A stretch of DNA of 64,000 nt from Stutzerimonas xanthomarina DSM 18231 (GTDB lineage Bacteria; Pseudomonadota; Gammaproteobacteria; Pseudomonadales; Pseudomonadaceae). The notes beneath the pieces were generated by a model. The model was not told the DNA's origin. It made no database searches and was given only the letters and a program-made list of their open reading frames with translations. The stretch lies in assembly GCF_900129835.1 (NCBI RefSeq), contig NZ_FQXA01000002.1, positions 310,001-374,000 of the forward strand, written 5' to 3'. Shown one piece after another: positions 36,618 to 46,361 of the stretch. The number at the start of each line of letters is the position of its first letter. Within the stretch, counting starts at the first letter, position 1. Both the position numbers and the translations under genes were made by a program.

Positions 36618-37564
36618 ATGGTTTTTCTAGTCTTGGGAATCCTGCTTTTCCTGATCACGGCAACAGATATCACCAAAACCACGCTGTCGACGCGAGGTGG
36701 CGGGACTATCACCAATACCGTCTCCAAAAGCGTATGGCGTTTTTTCTTCGCCTTAGCGGGTCGGCGAGAGGAAGCGAAGCTGCTTGAGTATGCAGGCCAG
36801 TGCGTGCTGCTGTTGGTCCTGCTGACCTGGATTGCCTGCCTATGGGTTAGCTTGTTTTTGATGCTTGCGTCGGACCCGGCCTCGGTGATCAACGGCACGA
36901 CCAAGGCGGCCGCGGACTCCTAGGAAACCTTCTACTACGCCGGCTTCACGCTTTCGACCTTAGGCGTAGGCGACTACGCAGCATCCGGCGACGGCTGGCG
37001 GGTGCTGACCAGTGCAGCGGCGTTCTGCGGCCTGACCTTGATCACGGCTGCGATCACCTACATCGTTCCGGTACTTTCGGCTGTCAGCCTGAAAAAAACC
37101 AGCTCAGTCTGCTCATCAGCAGCATGGGACGGACGCCACAGGAGATCTTGGTCAACAGTTGGAACGGGTCTGATTTTTCACGTTTTTATGACAATGCCAG
37201 CGAAATACGGCAGATGCTGGCGAGCACACCCTCAACCATCACGCCTATCCGGTGATCCGCTGTTTCCATAACAATCAGGCAGAGAAGAACGTGATTCCCG
37301 CTGTGGCGAGCCTGAACGAGGTGCTGCTCCTACTCGAAGGGGTCGCTGAACCACCATCTCGAGATGCAACGATCCAAGTACCTCGACCAGGTGGACAGGC
37401 CCGTCCAGCTGCCAATCATCGACGTCTCATCCCTGAGAGAAGCCGGAATACCGCTTAAACCGGGCGTGGAAGAATCACTCAATACGCCTGAGCGCCGTCG
37501 GTTGTTGGGCGCGTTACTGGAAGCAGATGGCTGGGGATGGCATCACGTTTACCGGCGCGACTGA
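36618..37564 (+). pseudogene. Decayed two-TM ion-channel gene
   Basis: Translation gives MVFLVLGILLFLITATDITK, a second membrane segment and then a TAG stop at 36921-36923. In the same frame the sequence continues ETFYYAGFTLSTLGVGDYAA, a pore loop with the TLGVGD selectivity-filter-like motif of bacterial potassium channels, and a further membrane helix. The frame is then lost at an A7 tract (37092-37098), continues one frame over (NQLSLLISSMGRTPQEI), shifts again near 37230 (LNHHAYPVIRCFHNNQAEKN), and again near 37345 to end at 37564. One nonsense mutation and three frameshifts make function unlikely. Confidence 0.85.
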
Positions 37565-37598
37565 CGAGCCGGGGCGTCAATCGCAACGCTCCGATGGC

Positions 37599-38141
37599 CT
37601 ACAGGTCAATGTCCCGGGGGCCGGGCGTCATGACCCCTGATAGGCTCGAACGGCTATCGCCTGAACCTATTTTGGTCACGCTGAAGCTGCCATCGGTCTC
37701 CAGCACGACTGCTTCAACCTCATTGATCGCTGAAAGACCGCTGGAGCGTATCGCCGAGCAGACTTCATCTTCAGTGACCCGAGCCACCCGCATCGCACTG
37801 CTGAGCATCTGCCCTTGATATAGCAGCAGTGCCGGTTCGCCAGTGACCAGCTTGCGTACCCAACCGACCCTTACACTGGACCAGGTAACCAGGTACTGCA
37901 ATCCGATAAGAAGCGCCAATGCGAGGGTGCCTTCGGCGAGCGATACATCGCGGTTCAGCAAAATGGTAGCGAACGTCGACCCTAGGGCTACCGTGACAAT
38001 CAGGTCGAATGCGTTCATCTTGGAGAGCGTACGGCGGCCGGAAATACGCAACAGTACGATCAGGTTGATATAAGCCAGGATGCCAATGACCAGGGTGCGA
38101 ACCAGTGTCGACCAGCCGCTGAAAAAACATGCCTTCCACAT
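37599..38141 (-). CDS. DUF421 (YetF-like) membrane protein
   Basis: 180 residues from ATG 38141, preceded by AAAGGAG at ideal spacing. Three membrane helices in the first ~85 residues include the family motif RISGRRTLSKMNAFDLIVTVALG. A small cytoplasmic C-terminal domain follows (GEPALLLYQGQML, VEAVVLETDGSFSV). Function of the family is unknown. It lies back-to-back with the ion-channel pseudogene and is not obviously linked to the alcohol genes. Confidence 0.87.
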   Translation of the reverse strand: MWKACFFSGWSTLVRTLVIGILAYINLIVLLRISGRRTLSKMNAFDLIVTVALGSTFATILLNRDVSLAEGTLALALLIGLQYLVTWSSVRVGWVRKLVTGEPALLLYQGQMLSSAMRVARVTEDEVCSAIRSSGLSAINEVEAVVLETDGSFSVTKIGSGDSRSSLSGVMTPGPRDIDL

Positions 38142-38244
38142 CTGTCTCCTTTTGCGTCTGCAGTTGGTAGACGCCATCAAGATGGATGGGTTGCAGGTTA
38201 AGGGCGAGCAAGAGGGCATTCCTTCGCATCGACCAAGCACGTTG

Positions 38245-38889
38245 TCAGCTGTCCAGTCTTTTGGCCGGGACGATGCGGTCTTGCAGACCGCGTTCGGCGT
38301 CGTCGCCTAAAGCAAGGAATACTCTGAGTGCGGCGTAGGCATCGTTTGCTGCGTACAGCCGCTGCGCATCGGTAAGGGAACGGTTGCTCCAGTTCGACGT
38401 GGATACGCTGCGCGATTTGCTCACTCGCATACCCAATACGGTCGCAACCGCGCCGCGTAGTCCGACTTGTCCCTTTTTGCCCTGGTAGCGCAGCGTTGTG
38501 CCCAGATCGATGAAGTGCCGCATCTCGATATGCAGGCGATTGCGCAATCGACTGCGGTCGCTGCTCAACCCGAATCCCACCTTCAACACCCGATCTGACT
38601 GGAGCACTGCGCTGACGGCTTCACTGCAGCCATCCGAGCCGACCTTGAATAGGTAGGCTTTCTCGGGGCTGGCAAACTGAATCAAATGCGGCCCCGTCGA
38701 TACTTCACCCACCTTGAAGGTCGGTTTGGATTCGGTATCGAAGCCGACCTGAGGCCAACCGAGAAGCTCGTCCCTGGCTTGGCTGAAGGCTTCGGGTGTT
38801 TCGGGCGTAACGATCTGATCGAGTTGCAGGCCATCAAAGGGGGGCAGGACGTCCAGTTCGACGACCTGTGGAATGCGGATGAGGGGCAT
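38245..38889 (-). CDS. 3'-5' exonuclease domain protein (RNase D-like, DEDDy)
   Basis: 214 residues from ATG 38889. The DEDD exonuclease motifs are visible: Exo I VGFDTESKP, Exo II VGFGLSSDRSRL and Exo III RLYAANDAYAALRV with the Tyr of the DEDDy class. There is no HRDC domain, so it is a single-domain enzyme rather than full RNase D. It would hydrolyse RNA or DNA 3' ends with two metal ions; the substrate is unknown. It stands alone. Confidence 0.85.
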   Translation of the reverse strand: MPLIRIPQVVELDVLPPFDGLQLDQIVTPETPEAFSQARDELLGWPQVGFDTESKPTFKVGEVSTGPHLIQFASPEKAYLFKVGSDGCSEAVSAVLQSDRVLKVGFGLSSDRSRLRNRLHIEMRHFIDLGTTLRYQGKKGQVGLRGAVATVLGMRVSKSRSVSTSNWSNRSLTDAQRLYAANDAYAALRVFLALGDDAERGLQDRIVPAKRLDS

Positions 38890-38995
38890 GAGAGGTTCCG
38901 GCAAGCGCAGACTTGAACGACAGGCTGCAGTGGCGTCGTTGATGCACGCGAGACTAGCGCACAACGTTCCGGACGCATATCTGGATGCGTATCCC

Positions 38996-39646
38996 TTACT
39001 TCTCCCAATCCATTGGGCAATCGATGCAGCTGTCCATATTGGTGCCTTGAAAGGTTGCATAGTGACGGCGTGCCCCGGTCAGGGTGGCCTCTGCGAGATT
39101 GGCATCGTTGAACTTGCCCTCTTGCAGGTTCGCGTCGGTCAGCGTTGCGCGTGCGAGATCGGCCTTGCTGAGCCAGGTCATTTCAAGGTTGGCGGCGGTT
39201 AGATTTGCGCCCTGCATCTTCGCCCCGCTCAAACGCGCAAACTCAAGGTTTGCGGCGGTCAGGTTGGCCCCGTTGAAGCGAGCGGCCTGAGCGAACAGGC
39301 CCCATCCCTGAATCGCCACCAGGTGCGCATTGGTGAGATCAGCCACCCGCAGGTTGGCTTGTTGCAGGCTGGCGCGGGTGAAGGTGGCGCCGGTTAGATC
39401 TGCCTTTTCCAGATTGGCCAGATCGAGATTGGCGTGACGCAGGTTGGCACCGGACAGATTGGCACCGGCCAGGTCCATCTTGCGCATGTCCTGATTGCTC
39501 AGGTCGGCGTTACGGAGGTCGGCGTTGCGGCACTTGCCTTCCGGCTGGATAACGCAGCCATTGATGACTGTTGGTTGATGGCCATCAGCGAGGAGGGACG
39601 TGCTGGCGAGCAATGCAAGGGGCAGCAAAAGAAGAGTCGGGTTCAT
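38996..39646 (-). CDS. Secreted pentapeptide-repeat protein
   Basis: 216 residues with a signal peptide (LLLLPLALLASTSLLADG). From about residue 40 to 190 nearly every fifth position follows A(D/N)Lxx (ADLRNADLSNQDMRKMDLAG and on), which folds as a right-handed quadrilateral beta helix. Two cysteines (CVIQPEGKC) lie before the helix and a CIDC pair at the end may form a periplasmic disulfide. No ligand can be inferred. It may be the last gene before the quinoprotein core. Confidence 0.88.
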   Translation of the reverse strand: MNPTLLLLPLALLASTSLLADGHQPTVINGCVIQPEGKCRNADLRNADLSNQDMRKMDLAGANLSGANLRHANLDLANLEKADLTGATFTRASLQQANLRVADLTNAHLVAIQGWGLFAQAARFNGANLTAANLEFARLSGAKMQGANLTAANLEMTWLSKADLARATLTDANLQEGKFNDANLAEATLTGARRHYATFQGTNMDSCIDCPMDWEK

Positions 39647-39791
39647 GGCAGTTCCGTATTTGAAGGGGAAAGAAGAGCCGACGCGTGACGGGTCGGTGAA
39701 CCGGAGAGCGCCAACCCTTGCGGTTCAACCGAGTTGACTACGCCAGCTGTCCGACGCGGGATACTGCGCCGCATCACGACGCAGCCTCTAC

Positions 39792-41651
39792 TTAGCGTTT
39801 GGCGGTCTGCTTGTCCCAGCTCGGGATCCGGAACACCCAGAACGAGCCGCCTTGCGCAACAGGCTTGGTCAGCGCTGCCATGTCACCACCCCACAGCGGC
39901 ACGGCGCCACCGTAGCCGACGGTCACTCCGATGAATTGCTCACCGTCCTGCTGCCAGGTGATGGGCGGGGCGATGATTCCGCTGCCGGTCTGGAATTTCC
40001 ACAGCTCTTCGCCGGTTTTGGCGTTGAAGGCTTTCAGGTAGCCGTCGCCAGTCCCGGTGAATACCAGATTGCCTTGGGTGGCAAGCACACCCGCCCAGAG
40101 CGGCAGCGGTTCCTTGTGTTCCCAAGCGACCTTGCCCGTGGTGGGATCCATGGCGCGAAGAATGCCGACGTGATCGTCGTACATGCGCTTGATGCGAAAG
40201 CCCTGACCGAGATAGGCATTACCCTTCTTGTAGCTGACCTCTTCGGTCCAGTAGTCCTCTTTCCAATGGTTGGCCGGGACGTAGAACAGTCCGGTGTCCT
40301 GGCTGTACGCCATGGGATTCCAGTTTTTGCCGCCGAGAAATGGCGGCGAAACTTCTACTGACTTGCCACGCGCTTCGCCTGGCTCGGGCATCGGTGGACG
40401 CTGGCCTTCGTTCTCGACGGGTCGTCCGGTCTTCAGGTCGATGTGGCTGGCCCAGGTAATGTTGTCGACGAACGGAAACGCATTCTGCAGCTTGCCATCT
40501 TCGCGATCGACCACGTAGAAGAAGCCATTGCGATCGGCGTGGGCCGTCGCCTTGACGGTTTTTCCATCCTTGTCTTTGTAATCGAACAGCACCAGCTCGT
40601 TGTTTCCGGAGAAATCCCAGGCATCGTTGGGCGTGTGCTGATAGAACCACTTTACTTCCCCGGTGGTGGCATCGACACCGACTTGCCCAGAGGTATAGAG
40701 GCTGTCGTAGTCTTTCGGCTCTCCGCCATCAGCGGTGCGCGCCCAACCGTTCCAGGGCGCGGGGTTTCCCGCACCAACGATGATGGTGTTGGTCTCGGCA
40801 TCGAAGCTCGCACTCTGCCAAGGCGCGCCGCCACCCTGGCTCCAGGCCTCTTTCTTGCCGGTGGGTGAACTGGGGTCATCAGGCCAGGAGGGCGCCTTGA
40901 CGTCCCCGGTCGGTGTGCTGTCTTTGCCGTTGAGTCGACCCACATGGCCCTCGACGAAGGGACGCATCCAGACCTCCTCGCCGGTATCTGGATCGCGGGC
41001 GAACAGCTTGCCGACAACGCCAAATTCGTCGCCGGAGCTGCCATGAATCAACAGCACCTTGCCGCTTTTCTGATCCTTGATCAGGGTTGGTGCGCCGGTC
41101 ATAGTGTAGCCCGCGCCGTGATCACCGAACTTCTTCTTCCAGACGACCTTGCCGGTGTCCTTGTTCAGCGCGACTACCTGCGCATCCAGCGTGCCGAAGT
41201 AGATCTTGTCACCATAAATCGCCGCACCTCGGTTGACGACGTCACAGCAGGGTCGGATATCCGCAGGCAACCGGTGTGCGTAGCTCCAAAGCCGTTTGCC
41301 TGTGCGCGAATCGAGCGCGAACACGCGCGAGTAAGAACCTGTCACATAGATCACACCGTCATGCACGATGGCCTGGGATTCCTGTCCCCGCTGCTTCTCG
41401 TCACCAAAGGAAAAGGACCAGGCTGGCGTCAATTTGAAGACGTTTTCATCATTCACCTGATTCAGCGGGCTCCAGCGCTGGGCATTGGTGCCCAGGCCGT
41501 ACTGCAATACGTTGTCGGTCGAAAGATGGTCGTTGGCGATGTCGTCCCAGGTGACGGTCTTGGCGTCTGCCAAGCCGCTGAGTGAGAGACCGCCAATCAG
41601 AACGGCTATGGCGAGGGGGCGTTTGCTGCCCAGGGGGGCTGTTGTTGTCAT
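39792..41651 (-). CDS. exaA: PQQ-dependent alcohol dehydrogenase, calcium type (ExaA/PedE)
   Basis: 619 residues from ATG 41651 (AAGGGA upstream), with a signal peptide ending near GLADA. It is an eight-bladed propeller with repeated W-docking motifs ([33 protein letters not shown]). The vicinal disulfide is in RPCCDVVNRGA. The catalytic Asp is residue 346 in NDAWDFSGNNE. Two residues on is Ser348, where lanthanide enzymes have a second Asp, so this is the Ca2+-dependent form. It oxidises ethanol and other primary alcohols in the periplasm and passes electrons to the cytochrome encoded divergently at 41977. Two 7-2-7 dyads lie between them. Confidence 0.93.
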   Translation of the reverse strand: MTTTAPLGSKRPLAIAVLIGGLSLSGLADAKTVTWDDIANDHLSTDNVLQYGLGTNAQRWSPLNQVNDENVFKLTPAWSFSFGDEKQRGQESQAIVHDGVIYVTGSYSRVFALDSRTGKRLWSYAHRLPADIRPCCDVVNRGAAIYGDKIYFGTLDAQVVALNKDTGKVVWKKKFGDHGAGYTMTGAPTLIKDQKSGKVLLIHGSSGDEFGVVGKLFARDPDTGEEVWMRPFVEGHVGRLNGKDSTPTGDVKAPSWPDDPSSPTGKKEAWSQGGGAPWQSASFDAETNTIIVGAGNPAPWNGWARTADGGEPKDYDSLYTSGQVGVDATTGEVKWFYQHTPNDAWDFSGNNELVLFDYKDKDGKTVKATAHADRNGFFYVVDREDGKLQNAFPFVDNITWASHIDLKTGRPVENEGQRPPMPEPGEARGKSVEVSPPFLGGKNWNPMAYSQDTGLFYVPANHWKEDYWTEEVSYKKGNAYLGQGFRIKRMYDDHVGILRAMDPTTGKVAWEHKEPLPLWAGVLATQGNLVFTGTGDGYLKAFNAKTGEELWKFQTGSGIIAPPITWQQDGEQFIGVTVGYGGAVPLWGGDMAALTKPVAQGGSFWVFRIPSWDKQTAKR

Positions 41652-41810
41652 GGTTGGTTTCCCTTGGTCGATTCGGACGGGGCCAACCGCTCGCTGCGCA
41701 GCGAGAGGCTGGTCCGGCGATTCGATTATTGGGACGACGCAGCGACAGCTGATACGGAAAAGCTCCCGCTGATTCAGGGAAAACTTCCCAATCCGCCTGT
41801 GTTTTCGACC

Positions 41811-41863
41811 TGCTACCTGGGTGCTGTGCCGGTGTCGCACGAGTCCCTACTACCAAGGGAGGA
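41811..41863. promoter_or_regulatory. Two 7-2-7 dyads in the exaA-exaB divergent promoter
   Basis: Site 1 at 41811-41826 is TGCTACC-TG-GGTGCTG, almost perfectly symmetrical. Site 2 at 41848-41863 is TACTACC-AA-GGGAGGA. Their centres are 37 bp apart (about 3.5 helical turns). They lie 160-212 bp upstream of exaA and 114-166 bp upstream of exaB, suitable for a response-regulator activator. Confidence 0.65.
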
Positions 41864-41976
41864 GAATCCGACAACCAAAGCAGGATTCTGCCATCCGGGC
41901 GCAATGCCCAAGATGACCACCATGCGCTCCAACTGGGGCTGCCTTGCTCAGGTATTCGAACTCAACGGTGGTAGTC

Positions 41977-42414
41977 ATGAATAACAAAACTGAACTGCGC
42001 GCGCTCTTTGCTGCTGGTCTGCTCGGCTTCGCCGGCTTTGCCTTCGCCCACGGTGACGTCACGCCGCAGAAGGTGGAAACCAAGGGGTTGTCCCCGCTGG
42101 GTGAAGAGTGGGTCGATGAAAACCCATACCGGGCGCCCAGTGAAGACCATGACAGGGCAGTTGAAATTGGCTCATCGGCCTACAACCAGAACTGCGCCCG
42201 CTGCCATGGCCTTGAGGCAATTTCTGGCGGCATCGCACCGGATCTGCGTGAACTGGAAGCCAGCTATGACGGCGACGAATGGTACAAGGAGCGCGTAATC
42301 AACGGTGCTGTTCGCGATGGCGCCGTCTACATGCCGCGCATGGCCGATTATCTCAGCCAGGAAGCGCTATGGGCCATCCGTACCTACATCGAAAGCGAAG
42401 CTGCCAAGCGGTGA
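41977..42414 (+). CDS. exaB: Cytochrome c550 (ExaB/PedF type), electron acceptor of PQQ dehydrogenase
   Basis: 145 residues with a signal peptide (LFAAGLLGFAGFAFA). The heme-attachment motif is CARCH in YNQNCARCHGLEAISGG, with an axial Met in AVYMPRMADYLSQEAL. It belongs to the soluble periplasmic c-type cytochromes that take electrons from quinoprotein ethanol dehydrogenase and pass them to the terminal oxidase. ATG 41977 gives the proper signal peptide. It is followed after only 5 bp by the MxaJ-like gene, forming an operon. Confidence 0.92.
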   Translation: MNNKTELRALFAAGLLGFAGFAFAHGDVTPQKVETKGLSPLGEEWVDENPYRAPSEDHDRAVEIGSSAYNQNCARCHGLEAISGGIAPDLRELEASYDGDEWYKERVINGAVRDGAVYMPRMADYLSQEALWAIRTYIESEAAKR

Positions 42415-42419
42415 CTACG

Positions 42420-43319
42420 ATGCGCCAGTTGCTTGCGGGGCTCTGCTTGTGGATGGTTTGCGCGCTGGTACAGGCGGAGGTGGTCAAGGTGCGCGCGTTC
42501 GATGACATCATCGATTCGGGCGTGCTCAAGGTGGCGATGTACGAAAACTTCCCGCCCTACAGCTTCATGGCCGATGGCAAGCCGCGCGGGGTCGATTTCG
42601 AGCTCGCGCAAAAACTGGCGTCCAAACTCGGGCTGAAGGTCGAGGTATTGTGGGTAAGGCCAGACGAGACACTGGATGACGACCTGCGCAACTTCATCTG
42701 GAAAGGGCATTACCTGCGACCGAACGTACTGGCCGATGTGATGATGCGCGTGCCTTACGACCGCGAGTTTTCCTACAAGCAGAACGAGCTGGGCGAGCTG
42801 ATCAACGAGCTGGTGGTCATGTTTGGCCCGTACCAGCGTGAGCGCTGGCAGTCTGCCTATGACGATCGCCGGCTTGAAGATCTCTCCAGTGTCGCCGTGT
42901 TCCGTTACCACCCGGTCGGGGTGGAAGTGGAAAGCGTCCCCTCGTTCTATTTGTCATCGGTATTCAACGGCAGCATTGCCAAGATGCTGCATCACTACCC
43001 AACGGCTCAGGCCGCTTTCGCAGCGATGCAGGCTGGGGAAGTTGACGCGACCATGGCCATGCGCGGCGAGATCGACTGGATGCTGGGGCAAGCCAAGGAC
43101 AGTCATCTTAAACCTGCAGAAAACGCCTATCCGAACATGGGCAAGCAGGTATGGGAGCTGGGTATGGCCGTGCACGAATCCAATCGGCAACTGGCCTATG
43201 CGCTTGAGGGTGAGCTGGAAGGCTTGATGAAGGACGGTGCGGTTGAGGCTATCTATGCCGATTACGGGCTGCGCTATGAATTGCCCGAGCTGTACCAGGT
43301 GCAGCTTGGCGAGAACTGA
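42420..43319 (+). CDS. MxaJ/XoxJ-like periplasmic solute-binding protein
   Basis: 299 residues from ATG 42420. A signal peptide (LLAGLCLWMVCALVQA) is followed by a family 3 solute-binding fold (VLKVAMYENFPPYSFMADGK, GVDFELAQKLASKLGLKVE, then GEVDATMAMRGEIDWML). In methylotrophs MxaJ/XoxJ proteins of this fold are encoded next to quinoprotein dehydrogenases and are needed for their maturation. The same arrangement occurs in Pseudomonas alcohol clusters. No transporter is linked, which favours a maturation role over uptake. Confidence 0.83.
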   Translation: MRQLLAGLCLWMVCALVQAEVVKVRAFDDIIDSGVLKVAMYENFPPYSFMADGKPRGVDFELAQKLASKLGLKVEVLWVRPDETLDDDLRNFIWKGHYLRPNVLADVMMRVPYDREFSYKQNELGELINELVVMFGPYQRERWQSAYDDRRLEDLSSVAVFRYHPVGVEVESVPSFYLSSVFNGSIAKMLHHYPTAQAAFAAMQAGEVDATMAMRGEIDWMLGQAKDSHLKPAENAYPNMGKQVWELGMAVHESNRQLAYALEGELEGLMKDGAVEAIYADYGLRYELPELYQVQLGEN

Positions 43320-43424
43320 TCACCGTTCTATCCCGCAGCCAGCCGATGCCTGCGAATTCTGTTTGTTGGCGCCGGGCAGAGTTCGCATGTCCTGATTCGT
43401 CCGTCCGTCCGTCCGATCGCCAGT

Positions 43425-44645
43425 CTAGTCCGCTGGCCCTGCATGACCGCAGGCCTGCATCCGTGGATGCCGGAAAAACCACACGGCCAGCGGCGTAGCG
43501 AGTGCAACCACAACCCAGCCCAGCAAACTGATCGCAACGGGCAGTCCGTAGTGGTCAGCGACCCAGCCGACGCCGAGCAACGGCACGATGCTGCCAACGT
43601 AGCCGCACACCAGGTAGGTTGAAATTAGCCCCGAACGTTCGGCGGGGCTGGCGATACGGTTGACCATGCTGATACCGGCCAACAGGCACATGCCATGGCC
43701 CGCCGCAGCAGCGCAGACACCGATGATGAATACCAGCGACGAGCCGGCCGTGAAGTTGAGCACGAGCATCGCGTTGCTCAATACCACCGACAACAGGCCG
43801 AGCAGCCCGCACCAGCGCAGACTCATCCTCGCGCAGGCCAGTTGCATCATGGCGGAAGCCAGCAGAATGACACCGATGGACGTGCCGCTCACTATCGGGC
43901 CATGCCAGGGCAGCATTTTCTCCAAGAACAGCGGCGCCATCGACGCGTAGATGCCGAACACGCCAAAGGCAAAAAAAGGGCAGGCGCAGGTCAGCAGAAA
44001 CGCCAGCGAGTCCTGGCGCGCAGCCCAGGCCAACCGCGGAATAAATGTACGTAAACCTAAAGGTGCTGCTGCGCTGAACTCCGGGTGCGGCTTGAGCTGC
44101 ACCCGCAGCAAGGCGTAGACGGCCAGCACGCCCAGGATCAGCGTCGGGATATAGGTCGTTATCAGCGGCTGCGCAAACCATTGGCCCGTGACGCCGCCGG
44201 TAAGCGGGCCGAGGCCGAAGCCAAAGGCGAGCAGGAAGCTGGTGATCATCGATATTCGCTGCGATGCGCCGTCACGGGAAATCTGCACCAGACCCACCGA
44301 TGCGCTGGTCACCATCAGGCTGGAAGAAAGGCCGACTGCAAAACGGCCGATGTTGAGGCTAGGCAGGTTCCACGCGAGCATCGTCACCAGGGTCCCGGCC
44401 CAGCCAAGCAGCAGGCCGGTAAGCATGACCTTGCGAAAGCCCAGGGTGTCGGACAGGCGGCCCATGAACAACAGCCCGAACAGCGCACCCGCCATATAGA
44501 TGATGTAAATCAGCGAAATATCGCTGGTACGGAGCTGCCACGCCTGCTGATACAACGGGTACAGCGGAGAGATGAGCGCTGTGCCCATGACGCCGACGCA
44601 CATGGCGAAGCACACCCAGGTAAACGGGGACCATGTTTGTTTCAT
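43425..44645 (-). CDS. MFS transporter, drug/metabolite antiporter type
   Basis: 406 residues from ATG 44645; a TTG seven codons upstream is also open. Twelve hydrophobic segments. The family motif between TM2 and TM3 is FMGRLSDTLGFRKVMLTG (GxLaDrxGrkxxl), and NRIASPAERSGLISTYLVCGY resembles the second loop repeat. It probably exports or imports a small organic compound. Position between the two quinoprotein loci suggests an alcohol/acid or aldehyde link, but no direct evidence. Transcribed alone. Confidence 0.85.
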   Translation of the reverse strand: MKQTWSPFTWVCFAMCVGVMGTALISPLYPLYQQAWQLRTSDISLIYIIYMAGALFGLLFMGRLSDTLGFRKVMLTGLLLGWAGTLVTMLAWNLPSLNIGRFAVGLSSSLMVTSASVGLVQISRDGASQRISMITSFLLAFGFGLGPLTGGVTGQWFAQPLITTYIPTLILGVLAVYALLRVQLKPHPEFSAAAPLGLRTFIPRLAWAARQDSLAFLLTCACPFFAFGVFGIYASMAPLFLEKMLPWHGPIVSGTSIGVILLASAMMQLACARMSLRWCGLLGLLSVVLSNAMLVLNFTAGSSLVFIIGVCAAAAGHGMCLLAGISMVNRIASPAERSGLISTYLVCGYVGSIVPLLGVGWVADHYGLPVAISLLGWVVVALATPLAVWFFRHPRMQACGHAGPAD

Positions 44646-44841
44646 TGAAAGAACCCAGCTTGACAAAAGAATGGCGTCATCCGTATTGCCTAGCGTGGCG
44701 GGATGACGCCTTGATCATTAGGCGCCTACTGTATCGGCTCGGCGTGATCTCCGCGCAGTCATTCGTTCCGTGATTAACAACCCATTGGGCCAGGCGCGCC
44801 GACCCGCAGCCCTCTCGGCGGCAGACGGCACGGCGCTATCG

Positions 44842-46077
44842 CTAGCGCAAGGTCAGCTCGTCACCGCGCTCCTCCTGCCAATCATCGAAGCTCGGAGCTG
44901 CCGCTTCGCCGTCCATGCGATGGATGATGTTGAAATAATCCTGTTTGAACCTGTCCTGCATGATTTCATTCCGCGGCCGGATCCGCACCGCATAGATGCT
45001 CTGCACGTTCTGATGGTCGAAGCTGCGCCAATATTGTTCGTCCTTGAGCAGGCTATAGCGGTGGTCTTCAAGCGCCTTGATGACTTTCTCACTGTTCAGA
45101 CTGCCTGCACGCTGTCCGGCCGCAGCCCATTGCTGAACGATGGCGTAGGCGGACGCGGCGGTACTGTCCGGGTAGCGCTGATGCTGTGCGATAAAGGCAT
45201 CGACGAAGGCCTGGCCCTGTTCGCTTTTGACCAGGGCCGGGACGCGCCAGGTCCAGGCTGCCGTGCCAATGACGTGCTCCATTACCTGCGGGCCTGCCTG
45301 CTCGACAATGCTGCCGGTCAGATTGGGCACGATGATCTGCATCCGCTGGTCGAGCTTGAGGTCATGCGCCAGACGCATGGTCTGCACCAGATCCTGGCCG
45401 AGCAGGATGACGACTAAGACATCTGCGTCGCTGGCTGCGGCCTTTTTCAGCGCGGCGAGATACTCCTCATGATGTGCACCTCTGGCACTGATCCGCGAGA
45501 AGCCGTGGCGCGCTCGGTCACGGCTGCGAGTGGCTTCGCGCAGTGCCTGTTCCATGCTGCGGCCCCAGGTGTCGTCGAGGCTGAGGTAGTGATAGCGGCG
45601 ATTCGGCAGATGCCAGCTGAGGTACTCGCCAAGCACCCGAGCACTCATCCAGGCGTTGTTGGTTTCGCGGAACAGATAACGCTGGCCATCGTGTCCGGTG
45701 ATTGCGTTCGCATACCCCAGCGTGGGGAAGAACAGCATGCCCAGCTCGCGGGCGCGCTGGCCGGCAGCCACGGCTTCCTCGCTAGTAGCTCCGCCAAAGG
45801 CCATCGCGACGCCTTGGGCCGCAAATTTATCGATGTTGGCCCGCGCCTTCTGTTCGCGGGCGGCCGAGTTGCGGCTGATCAGCTCGAGCGGCCGGCCCAG
45901 CACGCCGCCCTGTCGGTTGATGGTTTCGATGGCGAGGAGGGCGCCGCGGCGCAGCTCAAGGCCTTCGCTCTTATAGTTACCGGTGCTTGGGTAATTCAGG
46001 CCCAGGCGAATTGGCTGGGCGGCGTTGGCGGTGGCAGCCAATGCCAACAGGAAGTTGCAGATCATGAGGCGGCGCAT
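44842..46077 (-). CDS. Branched-chain/urea-type periplasmic binding protein
   Basis: 411 residues from ATG 46077 (AAGGAC upstream). Signal peptide ICNFLLALAATANAA. Type I periplasmic binding fold: LGLNYPSTGNYKSEGLELRR, AFGGATSEEAVAAGQRAREL, YLSLDDTWGRSMEQALREAT. It resembles receptors for amides, urea or branched-chain amino acids. No permease or ATPase gene is adjacent, so it may act as a sensor or with a distant transporter. It is divergent from the lanthanide-type dehydrogenase and shares its regulatory gap. Confidence 0.82.
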   Translation of the reverse strand: MRRLMICNFLLALAATANAAQPIRLGLNYPSTGNYKSEGLELRRGALLAIETINRQGGVLGRPLELISRNSAAREQKARANIDKFAAQGVAMAFGGATSEEAVAAGQRARELGMLFFPTLGYANAITGHDGQRYLFRETNNAWMSARVLGEYLSWHLPNRRYHYLSLDDTWGRSMEQALREATRSRDRARHGFSRISARGAHHEEYLAALKKAAASDADVLVVILLGQDLVQTMRLAHDLKLDQRMQIIVPNLTGSIVEQAGPQVMEHVIGTAAWTWRVPALVKSEQGQAFVDAFIAQHQRYPDSTAASAYAIVQQWAAAGQRAGSLNSEKVIKALEDHRYSLLKDEQYWRSFDHQNVQSIYAVRIRPRNEIMQDRFKQDYFNIIHRMDGEAAAPSFDDWQEERGDELTLR

Positions 46078-46233
46078 GGCTCGTGTCCTTGTGAGCGGAG
46101 GGGCATCCGTTGTAAGCCTCGAACTCGGCGCGAGGAATTGTCTTTTCGGGCACACCGGCTTCAACTTCGGTGCCGGTGTGGTAGCCCGGTTTGTCCGTCA
46201 GGATGCAAGGATGACGGGGTTTGCGCGGAGTAT

Positions 46234-46249
46234 TGCTACCAAGGGAGGA
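46234..46249. promoter_or_regulatory. 7-2-7 dyad upstream of the lanthanide-type dehydrogenase
   Basis: TGCTACC-AA-GGGAGGA, sharing 14 of 16 positions with the exaA site at 41848-41863 if T/G is treated as equal at position 2. It lies 113 bp before the pedH start. An extra half-site GGTAGCC is at 46180-46186. The remaining gap (46078-46361) holds no gene. Confidence 0.65.
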
Positions 46250-46361
46250 GGAAAATCGGTACTGCGTGTAATTGTTGCAGGAGCGGCAAGATCCAAGAAT
46301 CGCTACTAGACCGGGAAAACTTCCCGGCGACGATAACAATGAACCCGCAGAGGTAGCCGCA

